DNA of 30,893 bases from C00003060 sp964502635. GTDB lineage: Bacteria; Desulfobacterota; Desulfobacteria; Desulfobacterales; C00003060. The notes below the pieces were generated by a model. The model was not told where the DNA came from. It saw nothing but the letters and a program-made list of their open reading frames with translations, and ran no database searches. This document shows positions 15,392 to 23,501 of this stretch, in pieces (the stretch's first letter is position 1; each line of letters opens with the position of its first letter). The stretch is from contig CAZCXI010000034.1 in the NCBI GenBank assembly GCA_964502635.1, forward strand, positions 1 through 30,893. The letters are read 5' to 3'. A program made the position numbers and the translations under genes.

Positions 15392-15507
15392 CCGATGCCT
15401 CATTCGCAAACTCCTCGAAATAGCCCGCTATTCCTCCGGTTTTGCTCAATCGGATCGGCCAAATCTGAGCACCAATTCTGCGAATTCATTTTTGCACGAG
15501 CCCTAAG
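15332..15507 (-). repeat. R1 MITE-like element, complete copy
   Basis: 176 bases bounded by inverted repeats CTAAGGGCTCGCGCAAAAA (left) and, reverse-complemented from the right, CTTAGGGCTCGTGCAAAAA. It is nearly identical to the partial copies at 1-157 and 30552-30643 and encodes no transposase. I see no convincing target-site duplication. Confidence 0.9.
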
Positions 15508-15522
15508 AGGATCGTGAACCGA

Positions 15523-17616
15523 TCAGGTGGAGATCTTGGAAAAGTCCGCAAAGATGCCAAAAAGATCGGCAATCTCGGCGAGGAGATTCAGGCGGTTTTG
15601 TTTTAGGCGCTGGTCATCGCTCAAGACCATGACCCCGTCGAAAAAGCTATCCACGGGGCCTTTCAGGGTCGAGATCGTCAGCAGGGCACGATCAAAAGTC
15701 CCTCCCTCTAGGTCTTCAGCAATGTCCTGCTTCACTTTTTGAAAGGCCTCATAGAGGCGCTGCTCGCATGGTTCGGCAAACAGGGCGGGGTCCGTGTCAG
15801 CCCGGCGCCTGTTTCTCGGCATGTCGTCCTGTTGCCTGGCTTTTCTTATGATGTTCACCACACGTTTAAAGGCCGTGGCTAAGGGCTCAAAATCCGGCGC
15901 GGCCTTCAGGCCTTCCAAGGCTCTTGTTCGTTTCAGGACTGCCGGGATGTTATCTATGGACGTGCTTACCACTGCGGCAATCAGATCCTTGGCAAATCCC
16001 TGTTCAGCCAACAAATGTTCTATGCGATGTTGAAAGAAGAGGAGGACGTTCCGGGCCGTCCGTGTCGGGTCTTCGGATATCTTACCGTCCAAAAGACGAA
16101 GACTTTGGCGAATGAGCCCTTTCAGGGAAACCGCGAGAGCCTTTGCCAAGATGATCTGGATAATGCCGACGGCCTGTCGTCTCAGGGCATAGGGATCCGT
16201 GGTGCCGGTCGGGATGAGACCAATACCAAAGCAACCGCAGATGGTATCCAGCTTGTCCGCCATGCTCAGGAGCGCACCGGCATCCGTGTCGGGCAGCGGA
16301 CCGCCGGCGTGGGCCGGCAGATAGTGCTCCTCAATAGCCTTGGCCACTGCCTCGGTTTCCCCGGAGCGGATCGCATAAATACGTCCCATTACCCCCTGGA
16401 GTTTCGGAAACTCATTGACCATCTGACTGGTCAGGTCCGATTTGCACAGCCACGCTGCCCGGGATACCGTGGCCTTCATCTCAGGAACCGTCAAGTCCGC
16501 CAGGTGCTCGGCCAACGCTTGGACGCGGCGTACCTTCTCAAACACAGATCCCAGTTTCGCTTGGAATAGCACGCCCCTGAGCCTGTCCGCCATCTTTTCA
16601 GGAGGGGCCTTCAGATCCGTTTCAAAGAAAAAGCGTGCATCTTCAAGTCTGGCTCTCAGTACCCGCTCGTGCCCGGAAGTGACCACAGCCATATCGTCAG
16701 CAGCTGTGTTGTTGACGGCGACAAAACAGGGCAACAATTGATCGTCTGAGTTGACCACGGCGAAGTATTTTTGGTGCTCCCGCATGGCAGTGATGAGGAC
16801 CTCCCCGGGGAGCTTGAGAAAGCCCTCGTCAAAGGTCCCTGCTGAGACGGCAACGTACTCTACCAAATGGGTCACGGTGTCGAGCAAATCATCGTCCGAA
16901 AGGATTTGACCGCCCAAATGGTTGGCTGCTTCCGCGATTTGCCTCTCTATCATCTCTTTGCGTTCGCCGATATTCGTCAGCACAAAGGCCGACCGGAGTG
17001 CAGAGACGTATTCGGAAGCGTCCTTGATGGGCATTGATTGCGGATGCATGAAGCGATGCCCAAGGGTTCGTCGTCCACTCCTGATGTTCTCCAGCTTGAA
17101 AGAGATGATCTGCTCTCCGAGAAGGGCGAGGATGGCGTGAATGGGCCGGACAAAAATCAGACCAAGATCCGCCCACCGCATGGACTTGGGAAAGGGAATT
17201 GCAGTGATGACTTCCGGGATAATGGTTTGAAGGAGTCTCCGAGACGCGAGTTCCCGTTCGACCCTGGTGACACACATATAATCGCCCTTGGGCGTGGTCT
17301 TTGTGGTGAGTCGGTCCACCGAAACATCCTGACTCTTTGCAAAGCCTTCGGCCGCCTTTGTAGGACGCCCCTCGGCATCAAAGGCCACGGCTTTAGGGGG
17401 CCCCAAAACCTCTTTGGTGATGGACGCCTGCCTTTCAGACACATCCCGAACCACAAGGGCCAGACGCCTGGGTGTTCCAAGGGTCTCCGTGGGCCCATGT
17501 TCGATGCGGGCCTGGGAAAGCTTCTGGTCCATAAGAGACGCCATGGCCTCCAGGGCCGGCACGATGTATCCCGCGGGGATTTCCTCTGTGACGATTTCAA
17601 CAAGTAATGTCTTCAT
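15523..17616 (-). CDS. glyS: Glycyl-tRNA synthetase beta subunit
   Basis: 697 residues, the normal size of the beta chain of the alpha2-beta2 bacterial enzyme. It opens with the family hallmark LLVEIVTEEIPAGYI and carries GPPKAVAFD, REHQKYF near residue 280, and the HD-domain-like central region (ADKLDTICGCF). A C-terminal DALR-type anticodon-binding region (about residues 590-690) follows. The beta subunit binds tRNA-Gly; catalysis of glycyl transfer needs the alpha chain encoded by the next gene upstream. The start has GGGAG four bases before ATG. The last gene of mgtE-recO-glyQ-glyS; it ends 15 bases from R1. Confidence 0.97.
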   Translation of the reverse strand: MKTLLVEIVTEEIPAGYIVPALEAMASLMDQKLSQARIEHGPTETLGTPRRLALVVRDVSERQASITKEVLGPPKAVAFDAEGRPTKAAEGFAKSQDVSVDRLTTKTTPKGDYMCVTRVERELASRRLLQTIIPEVITAIPFPKSMRWADLGLIFVRPIHAILALLGEQIISFKLENIRSGRRTLGHRFMHPQSMPIKDASEYVSALRSAFVLTNIGERKEMIERQIAEAANHLGGQILSDDDLLDTVTHLVEYVAVSAGTFDEGFLKLPGEVLITAMREHQKYFAVVNSDDQLLPCFVAVNNTAADDMAVVTSGHERVLRARLEDARFFFETDLKAPPEKMADRLRGVLFQAKLGSVFEKVRRVQALAEHLADLTVPEMKATVSRAAWLCKSDLTSQMVNEFPKLQGVMGRIYAIRSGETEAVAKAIEEHYLPAHAGGPLPDTDAGALLSMADKLDTICGCFGIGLIPTGTTDPYALRRQAVGIIQIILAKALAVSLKGLIRQSLRLLDGKISEDPTRTARNVLLFFQHRIEHLLAEQGFAKDLIAAVVSTSIDNIPAVLKRTRALEGLKAAPDFEPLATAFKRVVNIIRKARQQDDMPRNRRRADTDPALFAEPCEQRLYEAFQKVKQDIAEDLEGGTFDRALLTISTLKGPVDSFFDGVMVLSDDQRLKQNRLNLLAEIADLFGIFADFSKIST

Positions 17617-17675
17617 GGTCTCCCGAGTTGTTATTCGTTATCTGAAAAGCATCAAGGCTCGCAGGAAATAGAAGG

Positions 17676-18563
17676 TCAACGCTTCATTGGCGATGCATTG
17701 AGCAAAGGGAACGCCATGGCCTCGCGCTGTTCCAGGTAGGCCTCACCGCAAGCGCGGGCCATGTTCCTCACACGAGCAATATAGCCGGTCCTTTCGGTCA
17801 CGCTGATGGCGCCACGGGCATCCAGGAGGTTAAAGGTATGGGAACACTTCAGGCAGTATTCATAGGCGGGCAGTACCAGGGACTGGGCAACGATCCGGCG
17901 GCACTCGGCCTCATACATATCGAACAGGGCAAGCAGCATCTCCACGTCGGCGTGTTCGAAGTTGTAGGCGGAATGTTCCACTTCGGCCTGATGGCATAAA
18001 GCTCCGTAGCTGATAGTGTTGTTCCATTTCAGGTTGAACACGTTGTCCACGGTCTGAAGATACATGGCAATTCTTTCCAGGCCGTATGTGATCTCAACCG
18101 AGACGGGATCGAGCTCAATGCTTGCCGCCTGTTGAAAATACGTAAATTGGGTGATCTCCATGCCATCGAGCCACACTTCCCACCCAAGGCCTGATGCGCC
18201 AAGCGTCGGCGATTCCCAATCGTCCTCCACAAAGCGGATGTCATGGGCCAGGGGGTCGAGCCCAAGGGCCTTCAGGCTTTTCAGGTACATGTCTTGGACT
18301 TTGAGGGGCGACGGCTTGAGGATAACCTGATACTGGTAGTAGTGTTGAAGCCGGTTGGGATTCTCGCCGTAACGGCCGTCCGTGGGTCGGCGAGAAGGCT
18401 CCACGTAGGCCGCCCGCCACGGTTCAGGGCCGAGGACTCTCAAAAGGGTGTCTGGATGAAAGGTGCCGGCCCCGACTTCGATGTCGTAAGGCTGCTGTAA
18501 GATGCAGTCGTGTCGCGCCCAGAAATTCTCAAGGGTCTGGATGAGTTTCTGGAAGGTCATCAT
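17676..18563 (-). CDS. glyQ: Glycyl-tRNA synthetase alpha subunit
   Basis: 295 residues of usual family length. It is the catalytic class II core of the alpha2-beta2 enzyme and activates glycine with ATP. FQKLIQTLENFW and QQPYDIEVGAGTFHPDTLLR (motif 1 region), then EPWRAAYVEPSRRPTDGRYG and WEVWLDGMEITQFTYFQQ, are near-invariant blocks. Two adjacent ATGs start the frame (18563, 18560), with GGAG eight bases upstream. 59 bases separate it from glyS, so the two subunits are co-expressed. Confidence 0.98.
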   Translation of the reverse strand: MMTFQKLIQTLENFWARHDCILQQPYDIEVGAGTFHPDTLLRVLGPEPWRAAYVEPSRRPTDGRYGENPNRLQHYYQYQVILKPSPLKVQDMYLKSLKALGLDPLAHDIRFVEDDWESPTLGASGLGWEVWLDGMEITQFTYFQQAASIELDPVSVEITYGLERIAMYLQTVDNVFNLKWNNTISYGALCHQAEVEHSAYNFEHADVEMLLALFDMYEAECRRIVAQSLVLPAYEYCLKCSHTFNLLDARGAISVTERTGYIARVRNMARACGEAYLEQREAMAFPLLNASPMKR

Positions 18564-18669
18564 GTTGTTCTCTCCAGGTCGTAACAGCCCGACTTATCGG
18601 TAAGGCAAGAATGATACTCCGGGTCGATTTTGCGCCATGGATACAATGAAACCCTTCATTTGTAAAGGA

Positions 18670-19446
18670 TCAATGGGCCAAGGTAGCACTGCATTGCTTC
18701 AGGAATCTTAGGCTCTTTGTCTCCTTTCCCAGATGGTAAGGCACAAAGGCTTCAAGCATGGTAAGACTCTCCCGGGTCGCCTGTCCGGAGAACCTGAGTC
18801 GATGAAGTTTTTCTAGGGGGGCGTTCAAGACCCAGCGGAGAAGCATGATCGTTCCCTTGGAAAGATAGAGAAGGCCTGGTTTTGGAGGGCGGCATTGTGG
18901 GCAAATCACGCCTCCCCGTCTCACATCGAAGGCAGCAGAGGGGCTTTCAAACTGATCGAGGGGCGTGCGGCAGATGCTGCAATGCTCCAGGCTGGGTCTG
19001 AAGCCGTTGATGACCATGAAGCGAAGCTGAAACGTGATGTGAAGCGTCTCATCGCATAGATCTCCGGCGTTGAGCTCCCCCAATGTATGCGCAAGGAGCC
19101 TGTACACGGAAGGCTGCGCTTGCCCTTGCTCCATCCAGTTATAGACCAACTCGCACCAGTAACTGGCATAGGCTGTCTTGGTGATACTGGTTCGAATGCG
19201 CTCAAGAGCATGCGCTATCGAGGCCTCCTGCAGTATGGGCAACCCCCGGCCCCGACCATGGGTCCAGACCAGATTCAAGACGGAAAAGAGTTCCAAGATC
19301 CCGGCAAAGCGTCTGATGCTCTTTTTGGCGCCCTTGGCTATGAGGGAGATTTTGCCCCGCTTCAGGGTGAAGAAGGTGATGATCTTGTCATGATCGCCAT
19401 GCTCGATGGCGCGGAGCACAATGGCAGGGGAAGACAGATGCTGCAT
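18670..19446 (-). CDS. recO: DNA repair protein RecO
   Basis: 258 residues from ATG 19446. The frame is open much further upstream, but that part lies inside mgtE. The N-terminal OB-fold is recognisable (AIVLRAIEHGDHDKIITFFT, GKISLIAKGAKKS), followed by the helical domain with a four-cysteine zinc site, CSIC at about residues 154-157 and CPQC at about 179-182. RecO loads RecA on SSB-coated DNA together with RecR and anneals strands in RecF-pathway repair. No ribosome site precedes the ATG, which lies five bases after the mgtE stop, so translation is probably coupled. Confidence 0.93.
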   Translation of the reverse strand: MQHLSSPAIVLRAIEHGDHDKIITFFTLKRGKISLIAKGAKKSIRRFAGILELFSVLNLVWTHGRGRGLPILQEASIAHALERIRTSITKTAYASYWCELVYNWMEQGQAQPSVYRLLAHTLGELNAGDLCDETLHITFQLRFMVINGFRPSLEHCSICRTPLDQFESPSAAFDVRRGGVICPQCRPPKPGLLYLSKGTIMLLRWVLNAPLEKLHRLRFSGQATRESLTMLEAFVPYHLGKETKSLRFLKQCSATLAH

Positions 19447-19451
19447 GGGGG

Positions 19452-20813
19452 CTATAGGTGGAGTAATATGGTCGCTATCTGAAAGTAAAAGAACACACTC
19501 AGGATGTCCGTCGAAGTCGTGACAAAGGGCCCGGTAGCAACAGCCGGATCGACATGAAATCGGTGGAAGATCAACGGCAGGCACGAAGCCACAGTAGCGG
19601 CCAGCGTCATGGAACAGATCATGGCAAATCCCACGACCAGGCCAAGTTGCCATTGTCCGTATCCGTATCGAAACTGGGCAAACAATGACAGTAACAAGCC
19701 GTAAAAAAAACCGAGGGAGAATCCCACAGTGAGCTCCTTAAGCACGACATGCCATATTTCCTTGACGTCTATCCGACCAGTGGCAAGCCCTCGCACCACG
19801 CTGGAGGAGGTCTGTGTGCCCACGTTTCCTCCCATGCCCATGATAATCGGCATAAAGGCGGCCAAGTAGACCAGCTTGTTAAGGCTTTGCTGAAAATGGC
19901 CAACCACGTAGCAGGCCAGAATGCCCCCGACCCAACTCGCAAAAAGCCACGGCGCACGTTTCCTGACGCTCATCATGACAGACTGCGTTTCAACATACTC
20001 TCCGCCGCCGATACCCGCCATTTTCAGGATATCCTCTGTGGCCTCCTCGCGGATGATATCAACGACGTCATCCACGGTGATGATCCCCACGAGTGTGTTG
20101 TTCTCATTAACGACAGGCACCGCGAGGATATTATAACGGGCGACTATCTTAGCGGCTTCTTCCTGGTCCGTGTCGGTCTGCACACTCACAACATCGGTGG
20201 CCATCATCGATTTCAGCTTTGTTTCAGGCGGGACCACAACCAGTTGCCGCAGGGAGATAACGCCCGCCAGTTTCTCGTGATCGTCGACGACATAGAGATA
20301 AAAGGGCATCTCCACATCAACATAATCTTTCTGCAACGCCTCGATGGCCTCTTTTGCCGTGGTTTCTTCCTTCAGGGCAATGAAGTCCGGGAGCATGATG
20401 CCGCCGGCGGTTTCCGCATCGTAACCCAGCAGGCCTTCCACCTCTTCAGAGCCTTCCTTGGTCATGAGATCAAGGAGGGCCTTGGCGCGCTCGTCAGAAA
20501 GTTTTCCGAGCAAATCGGCCACGTCATCCGTGGGCATCTGTTCCAGGATTTCTGCGATCTTTTCGGCCGGCATATCTTCGATGAGTTTCAGGAGTATTTC
20601 CTCCTCCAACTCACTGAAGAAGAGGGCCTTTTGTTCCAGTGTATCCAACAGGTCAAAAAGGGCTTCTTGCTCGCGCAGTGTCAGAAATCGGAAAACGGCG
20701 GCCAGGTCTGCGGCGTGGGTCTTGTTGACGATCTTGTGAAGGTGAGTCGTGGCGCCTCGCCTGAGGAGTCGCTTCGCGGTGTCTAAGAGAATTCTGGAAC
20801 GATCAACGGGCAT
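19452..20813 (-). CDS. mgtE: Magnesium transporter MgtE
   Basis: 453 residues in the usual order. An N-terminal superhelical MgtE_N domain rich in LxxxL repeats (residues about 20-135) is followed by two CBS domains (about 140-265; LAGVISLRQL and LVGIITVDDVVDII) and five membrane helices (about 285-450). The pore signature FMPIIMGMGGNVGTQT is complete. CBS and N domains sense cytosolic magnesium and close the channel. The ribosome site AGGTAG lies five bases before ATG. The upstream region is occupied by repeat R2, and I see no M-box-like leader. Confidence 0.96.
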   Translation of the reverse strand: MPVDRSRILLDTAKRLLRRGATTHLHKIVNKTHAADLAAVFRFLTLREQEALFDLLDTLEQKALFFSELEEEILLKLIEDMPAEKIAEILEQMPTDDVADLLGKLSDERAKALLDLMTKEGSEEVEGLLGYDAETAGGIMLPDFIALKEETTAKEAIEALQKDYVDVEMPFYLYVVDDHEKLAGVISLRQLVVVPPETKLKSMMATDVVSVQTDTDQEEAAKIVARYNILAVPVVNENNTLVGIITVDDVVDIIREEATEDILKMAGIGGGEYVETQSVMMSVRKRAPWLFASWVGGILACYVVGHFQQSLNKLVYLAAFMPIIMGMGGNVGTQTSSSVVRGLATGRIDVKEIWHVVLKELTVGFSLGFFYGLLLSLFAQFRYGYGQWQLGLVVGFAMICSMTLAATVASCLPLIFHRFHVDPAVATGPFVTTSTDILSVFFYFQIATILLHL

Positions 20814-21125
20814 TATCTACCTATTATCTGTCTTTTTGTAAGGCACCATCAATGCCTCAAGTTTGCCGGCTTCGGAAAAAGTCGATTTTACTCACTCCGT
20901 GAACATTTTGGGGGCCCTTAAGATGTTCAGCTAAAATGCTAAAACTCGGGCTAACGCCCTCAAACAGTTAGCATTTTTTAACGCTAAACATCTGAAGTGC
21001 CTTTCTCCCAAAATGCTCAGTGTCGTTCGCAAAACACTTTTTACGAAGCCGTCAAGCTTAAAGTACCTTACCAACAAGAGCTGAAGCTCAAACCCCTTTA
21101 TATTATTTCCTGTTGCAGCCGTCAA
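20814..21125. other. Gene-free gap between asnS and mgtE, mostly R2 copy B
   Basis: 192 of about 312 bases are R2 (20863-21055). The frame open on the plus strand from 20997 is the repeat plus the antisense of asnS. No separate promoter for mgtE is convincing. Confidence 0.5.
20863..21055 (+). repeat. R2 MITE-like element, copy B
   Basis: The best-preserved copy. Left TIR TTGCCGGCTTCGGAAAAAGT and right TIR, reverse-complemented, TTGACGGCTTCGTAAAAAGT. The interior is the long imperfect palindrome of the family. It sits between asnS and mgtE. Confidence 0.88.
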
Positions 21126-22430
21126 TTACGGATACAGCCGGTCAACCAGCCTCGGAAAGGGGATGGTTTCCCTGACGTGGTCAAGGCCACAGATCCACGC
21201 CACCAGGCGCTCAATACCGAGGCCAAAACCGGCGTGAGGAACACTTCCGTAACGTCTGAGCTCCAAATACCACTGAAAGTCTTCAGCAGGCAGGCCGGCC
21301 CTGCGAATCTTCTTCCTCAGGCTCTCCACGTCGTCTTCACGCTGGCCGCCTCCTATGATTTCGCCGTAGCCCTCCGGGGCCAGCATGTCTACACACAGGG
21401 CGACTTCCGGGCGATGGGGATCGTTTTTCATGTAAAAGGCCTTGGTCTGCGCCGGATACCGGTGAATCAGGACAGGTTTATCAAAATGATTTGAAATGAT
21501 CGTTTCGTGGCCTCCTCCAAAATCTTCACCCCATGATGGGATCGACTCTCCCGCTTCCTTCAAAATCTGCAAGGCCTCATCATAGCTGATGACATGGAAA
21601 GGGGGCTTCACCTGTTCAAGCCTTGCCATATCGCGTCCCATAAGGTGAAGCTCCGGCTGACGCCTTGTGAGCACGTCTTCTATAACAGTCATGACCAAGG
21701 CCTCGGCCAGCTCCATGACGGTCTCCAGATCAGCAAATGCCACTTCAGGCTCAATCATCCAAAACTCGGCAAGATGTCGCCGGGTCTTTGATTTCTCCGC
21801 CCGAAAGGTGGGGCCACAACAATAGACCTTGCCAAAGGCCATGGCCCCTGCTTCCATGTAGAGCTGTCCACTCTGGGACAAAAAGGCCTTGGTGTCCTGG
21901 AAGTAATCTGTTTCAAAAAGGGTAGTGGTCCCTTCGCAGGATGAAGGCGTCAGGATCGGGGCGTCCAGGAGCGTGAACCCCCGGTCATCAAAAAACTTGC
22001 GGGCTGCATGAACCACGGCGTGCCGGACACGTAAGATGGCCCGCTGTCGCGAGGACCGAAGCCAAAGGTGCCGGTGATCCATCAAAAATCCGACACCGTG
22101 CTCTTTTGGGGCAATGGGATAGGCTTCTGCGATATGAAACACGTCAAGGTTTGATACCAGGATCTCATAACCCCCCGGAGCCCGGTCCTCTTTGCGAATA
22201 GCTCCGCTAACGGCCAGTGAGGATTCCTGGGTCAGCCTGGAATATAGGCTGAAGGCCGGGGCGCTTGTGTCACCTTTGAACAGCGTGGCCTGTATGGTGC
22301 CCGTACCATCCCTGAGGACCAAGAATCGTATGCGACCGCTGGAGCGTTTATGGGTGAGCCATCCGCAGATGGTGACGCTCTCGCCCTCGTAGTTTCTTGC
22401 GGCATCAATGGGTATCCTTGTCAAGGTCAT
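21126..22430 (-). CDS. asnS: Asparaginyl-tRNA synthetase
   Basis: 434 residues from ATG 22430; a TTG five codons earlier is the alternative. The N-terminal OB-fold (VTICGWLTHKRSSGRIRFLVLRDG) binds the anticodon. The class II core carries motif 2 (TFRAEKSKTRRHLAEFWMIE) and motif 3 (GFGLGIERLVAWI). FGxxYCCGPTFRAE and the HAGFGLG block fit AsnRS rather than AspRS. Cytosolic, it charges tRNA-Asn directly. Last gene of the mfd-to-asnS run, 94 bases after the response regulator. Confidence 0.95.
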   Translation of the reverse strand: MTLTRIPIDAARNYEGESVTICGWLTHKRSSGRIRFLVLRDGTGTIQATLFKGDTSAPAFSLYSRLTQESSLAVSGAIRKEDRAPGGYEILVSNLDVFHIAEAYPIAPKEHGVGFLMDHRHLWLRSSRQRAILRVRHAVVHAARKFFDDRGFTLLDAPILTPSSCEGTTTLFETDYFQDTKAFLSQSGQLYMEAGAMAFGKVYCCGPTFRAEKSKTRRHLAEFWMIEPEVAFADLETVMELAEALVMTVIEDVLTRRQPELHLMGRDMARLEQVKPPFHVISYDEALQILKEAGESIPSWGEDFGGGHETIISNHFDKPVLIHRYPAQTKAFYMKNDPHRPEVALCVDMLAPEGYGEIIGGGQREDDVESLRKKIRRAGLPAEDFQWYLELRRYGSVPHAGFGLGIERLVAWICGLDHVRETIPFPRLVDRLYP

Positions 22431-22524
22431 CTCTTGGAGTGCCAAGTTCGTCTTTTGGAAAAAAGGACTTGCCTCATGGGCAGACTTCCATCATGAAACG
22501 GAGAGCAAGCGAGTTGAAGAATCT

Positions 22525-23004
22525 TCAAAAGATTCTTGATGCCAGAATGATTCCCAGGATGAGCCAGAGGGGTACGGAAATCAGGACCGCCAGGGTCAGT
22601 CCCCTGAAAAAGTCGAGTTGCTTGACCAAATGGCGTTTCTCCAGGGCGCGATTAACGACCACGTCGAGTTGATCAAACTTGACCGGCTTTGTAATAAAGT
22701 CGTAAGCGCCTTCTTTAATGGCCGTAACTGCTGATTCGACGGTGCCAAAACCAGTGATCAGCACCACCACACATCGATTGTCCAGCCCCTTGATCTCATG
22801 GAGCAACTCGATGCCGTCCATGCCCGGCATCTGAAGATCGGTGAGAACCAAATGAAAGGCACCTGTGCGAAACCTGTCCAGGCCCTCTTGGCCCTCGTAT
22901 GCCACCTTGACCGAATGCCCTAAACCCGACATGTGTTCAGCCAGGCTGTCGGCAAACTCTCGATCGTCATCAACGACCAGGATTCTGGTTTCTTTGTTGA
23001 CCAC
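22525..23004 (-). CDS. Response regulator receiver protein with C-terminal membrane helix
   Basis: 159 residues starting at GTG 23004 with AAAGG eight bases upstream. Residues about 7-120 form a CheY-like receiver: acidic pocket DDD (VVDDDREF), phospho-acceptor Asp in LVLTDLQMPGMDG, Thr/Ser in VLITGFG, and Lys in FITKPV are all intact. In place of an output domain there is a short helix (RALEKRHLVKQLDFF) and one hydrophobic segment (LTLAVLISVPLWLILGIILASRIF), which should pin it to the inner membrane. The partner kinase is not in the window. Its neighbours are a PilZ gene and asnS. Confidence 0.9.
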   Translation of the reverse strand: MVNKETRILVVDDDREFADSLAEHMSGLGHSVKVAYEGQEGLDRFRTGAFHLVLTDLQMPGMDGIELLHEIKGLDNRCVVVLITGFGTVESAVTAIKEGAYDFITKPVKFDQLDVVVNRALEKRHLVKQLDFFRGLTLAVLISVPLWLILGIILASRIF

Positions 23005-23072
23005 AGGAAAACCTTTGTTTGGTGCTCATCGCACGACGTGCGTGTGTTGATTTTTCGAGCCTTATGAAAGAC

Positions 23073-23411
23073 TCAGCTCTTTTCCACGTTCATGTCGCCC
23101 AAATAGGCCTCAAGGCGACTTGTGTACTCCGGTGCCATCCGGGTGAATCGGACCCCCATCCCCTTGGGATAAGTCTCTGTGTCAATCTCGTTGACCCATA
23201 CGACCTCACATGTGCCCTTAATCCACTCTTCCTTTTGCGGCAAGTCAATGATTATTGCAAATTCAGAGCCAACATTAAAAGGTGTCTGGGTGGAAAGATA
23301 AAGCCCGCCCGAGCTAAGGCTTTGAATCACAGTATCTCCAAACGCCTCGTCTGTTTCATAGCGGATCTTCAAGACGACCTCGTACCTGGGATTTCTTCTG
23401 CGTTCCGTCAT
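23073..23411 (-). CDS. PilZ domain protein (c-di-GMP receptor type)
   Basis: 112 residues from ATG 23411 (AAAGGA eight bases upstream); the frame extends 16 codons further without better support. The c-di-GMP-binding signature is present as RRRNPRYEV (RxxxR) at about residues 4-12 and IQSLSSGGLYL ((D/N)xSxxG, with S in the first place) about 25 residues later. GMGVRF near the C-terminus completes the barrel. The Asp/Asn of the second motif is replaced by S (SLSSGG), so c-di-GMP affinity is uncertain. It is a single-domain protein lying between surA-like and response-regulator genes. Confidence 0.88.
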   Translation of the reverse strand: MTERRRNPRYEVVLKIRYETDEAFGDTVIQSLSSGGLYLSTQTPFNVGSEFAIIIDLPQKEEWIKGTCEVVWVNEIDTETYPKGMGVRFTRMAPEYTSRLEAYLGDMNVEKS

Positions 23412-23501
23412 GGGCTTATCCTTTCTTGAAACGTTAAGGGAAAAATCCAAGGGATGCATCCAGATGAGCGGTTCTTTTTGGGTGACCCACTCGCCGGGAG
23501 A

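Noticed and set aside
16015..17607. Plus-strand open frames of 184 and 189 codons
   Set aside because: Antisense shadows of glyS.
19749..20786. Plus-strand open frame of 345 codons
   Set aside because: Antisense of mgtE; His- and Arg-rich composition with no recognisable domain.
20814..20862. Magnesium riboswitch (M-box or mgtA-type) ahead of mgtE
   Set aside because: Only about 50 bases separate R2 from the mgtE start, and no conserved riboswitch blocks are visible.
20997..21494. Plus-strand open frame of 165 codons
   Set aside because: It begins in repeat R2 (same MPFSQNAQCRSQNT start as in copy A) and continues as the antisense of asnS.
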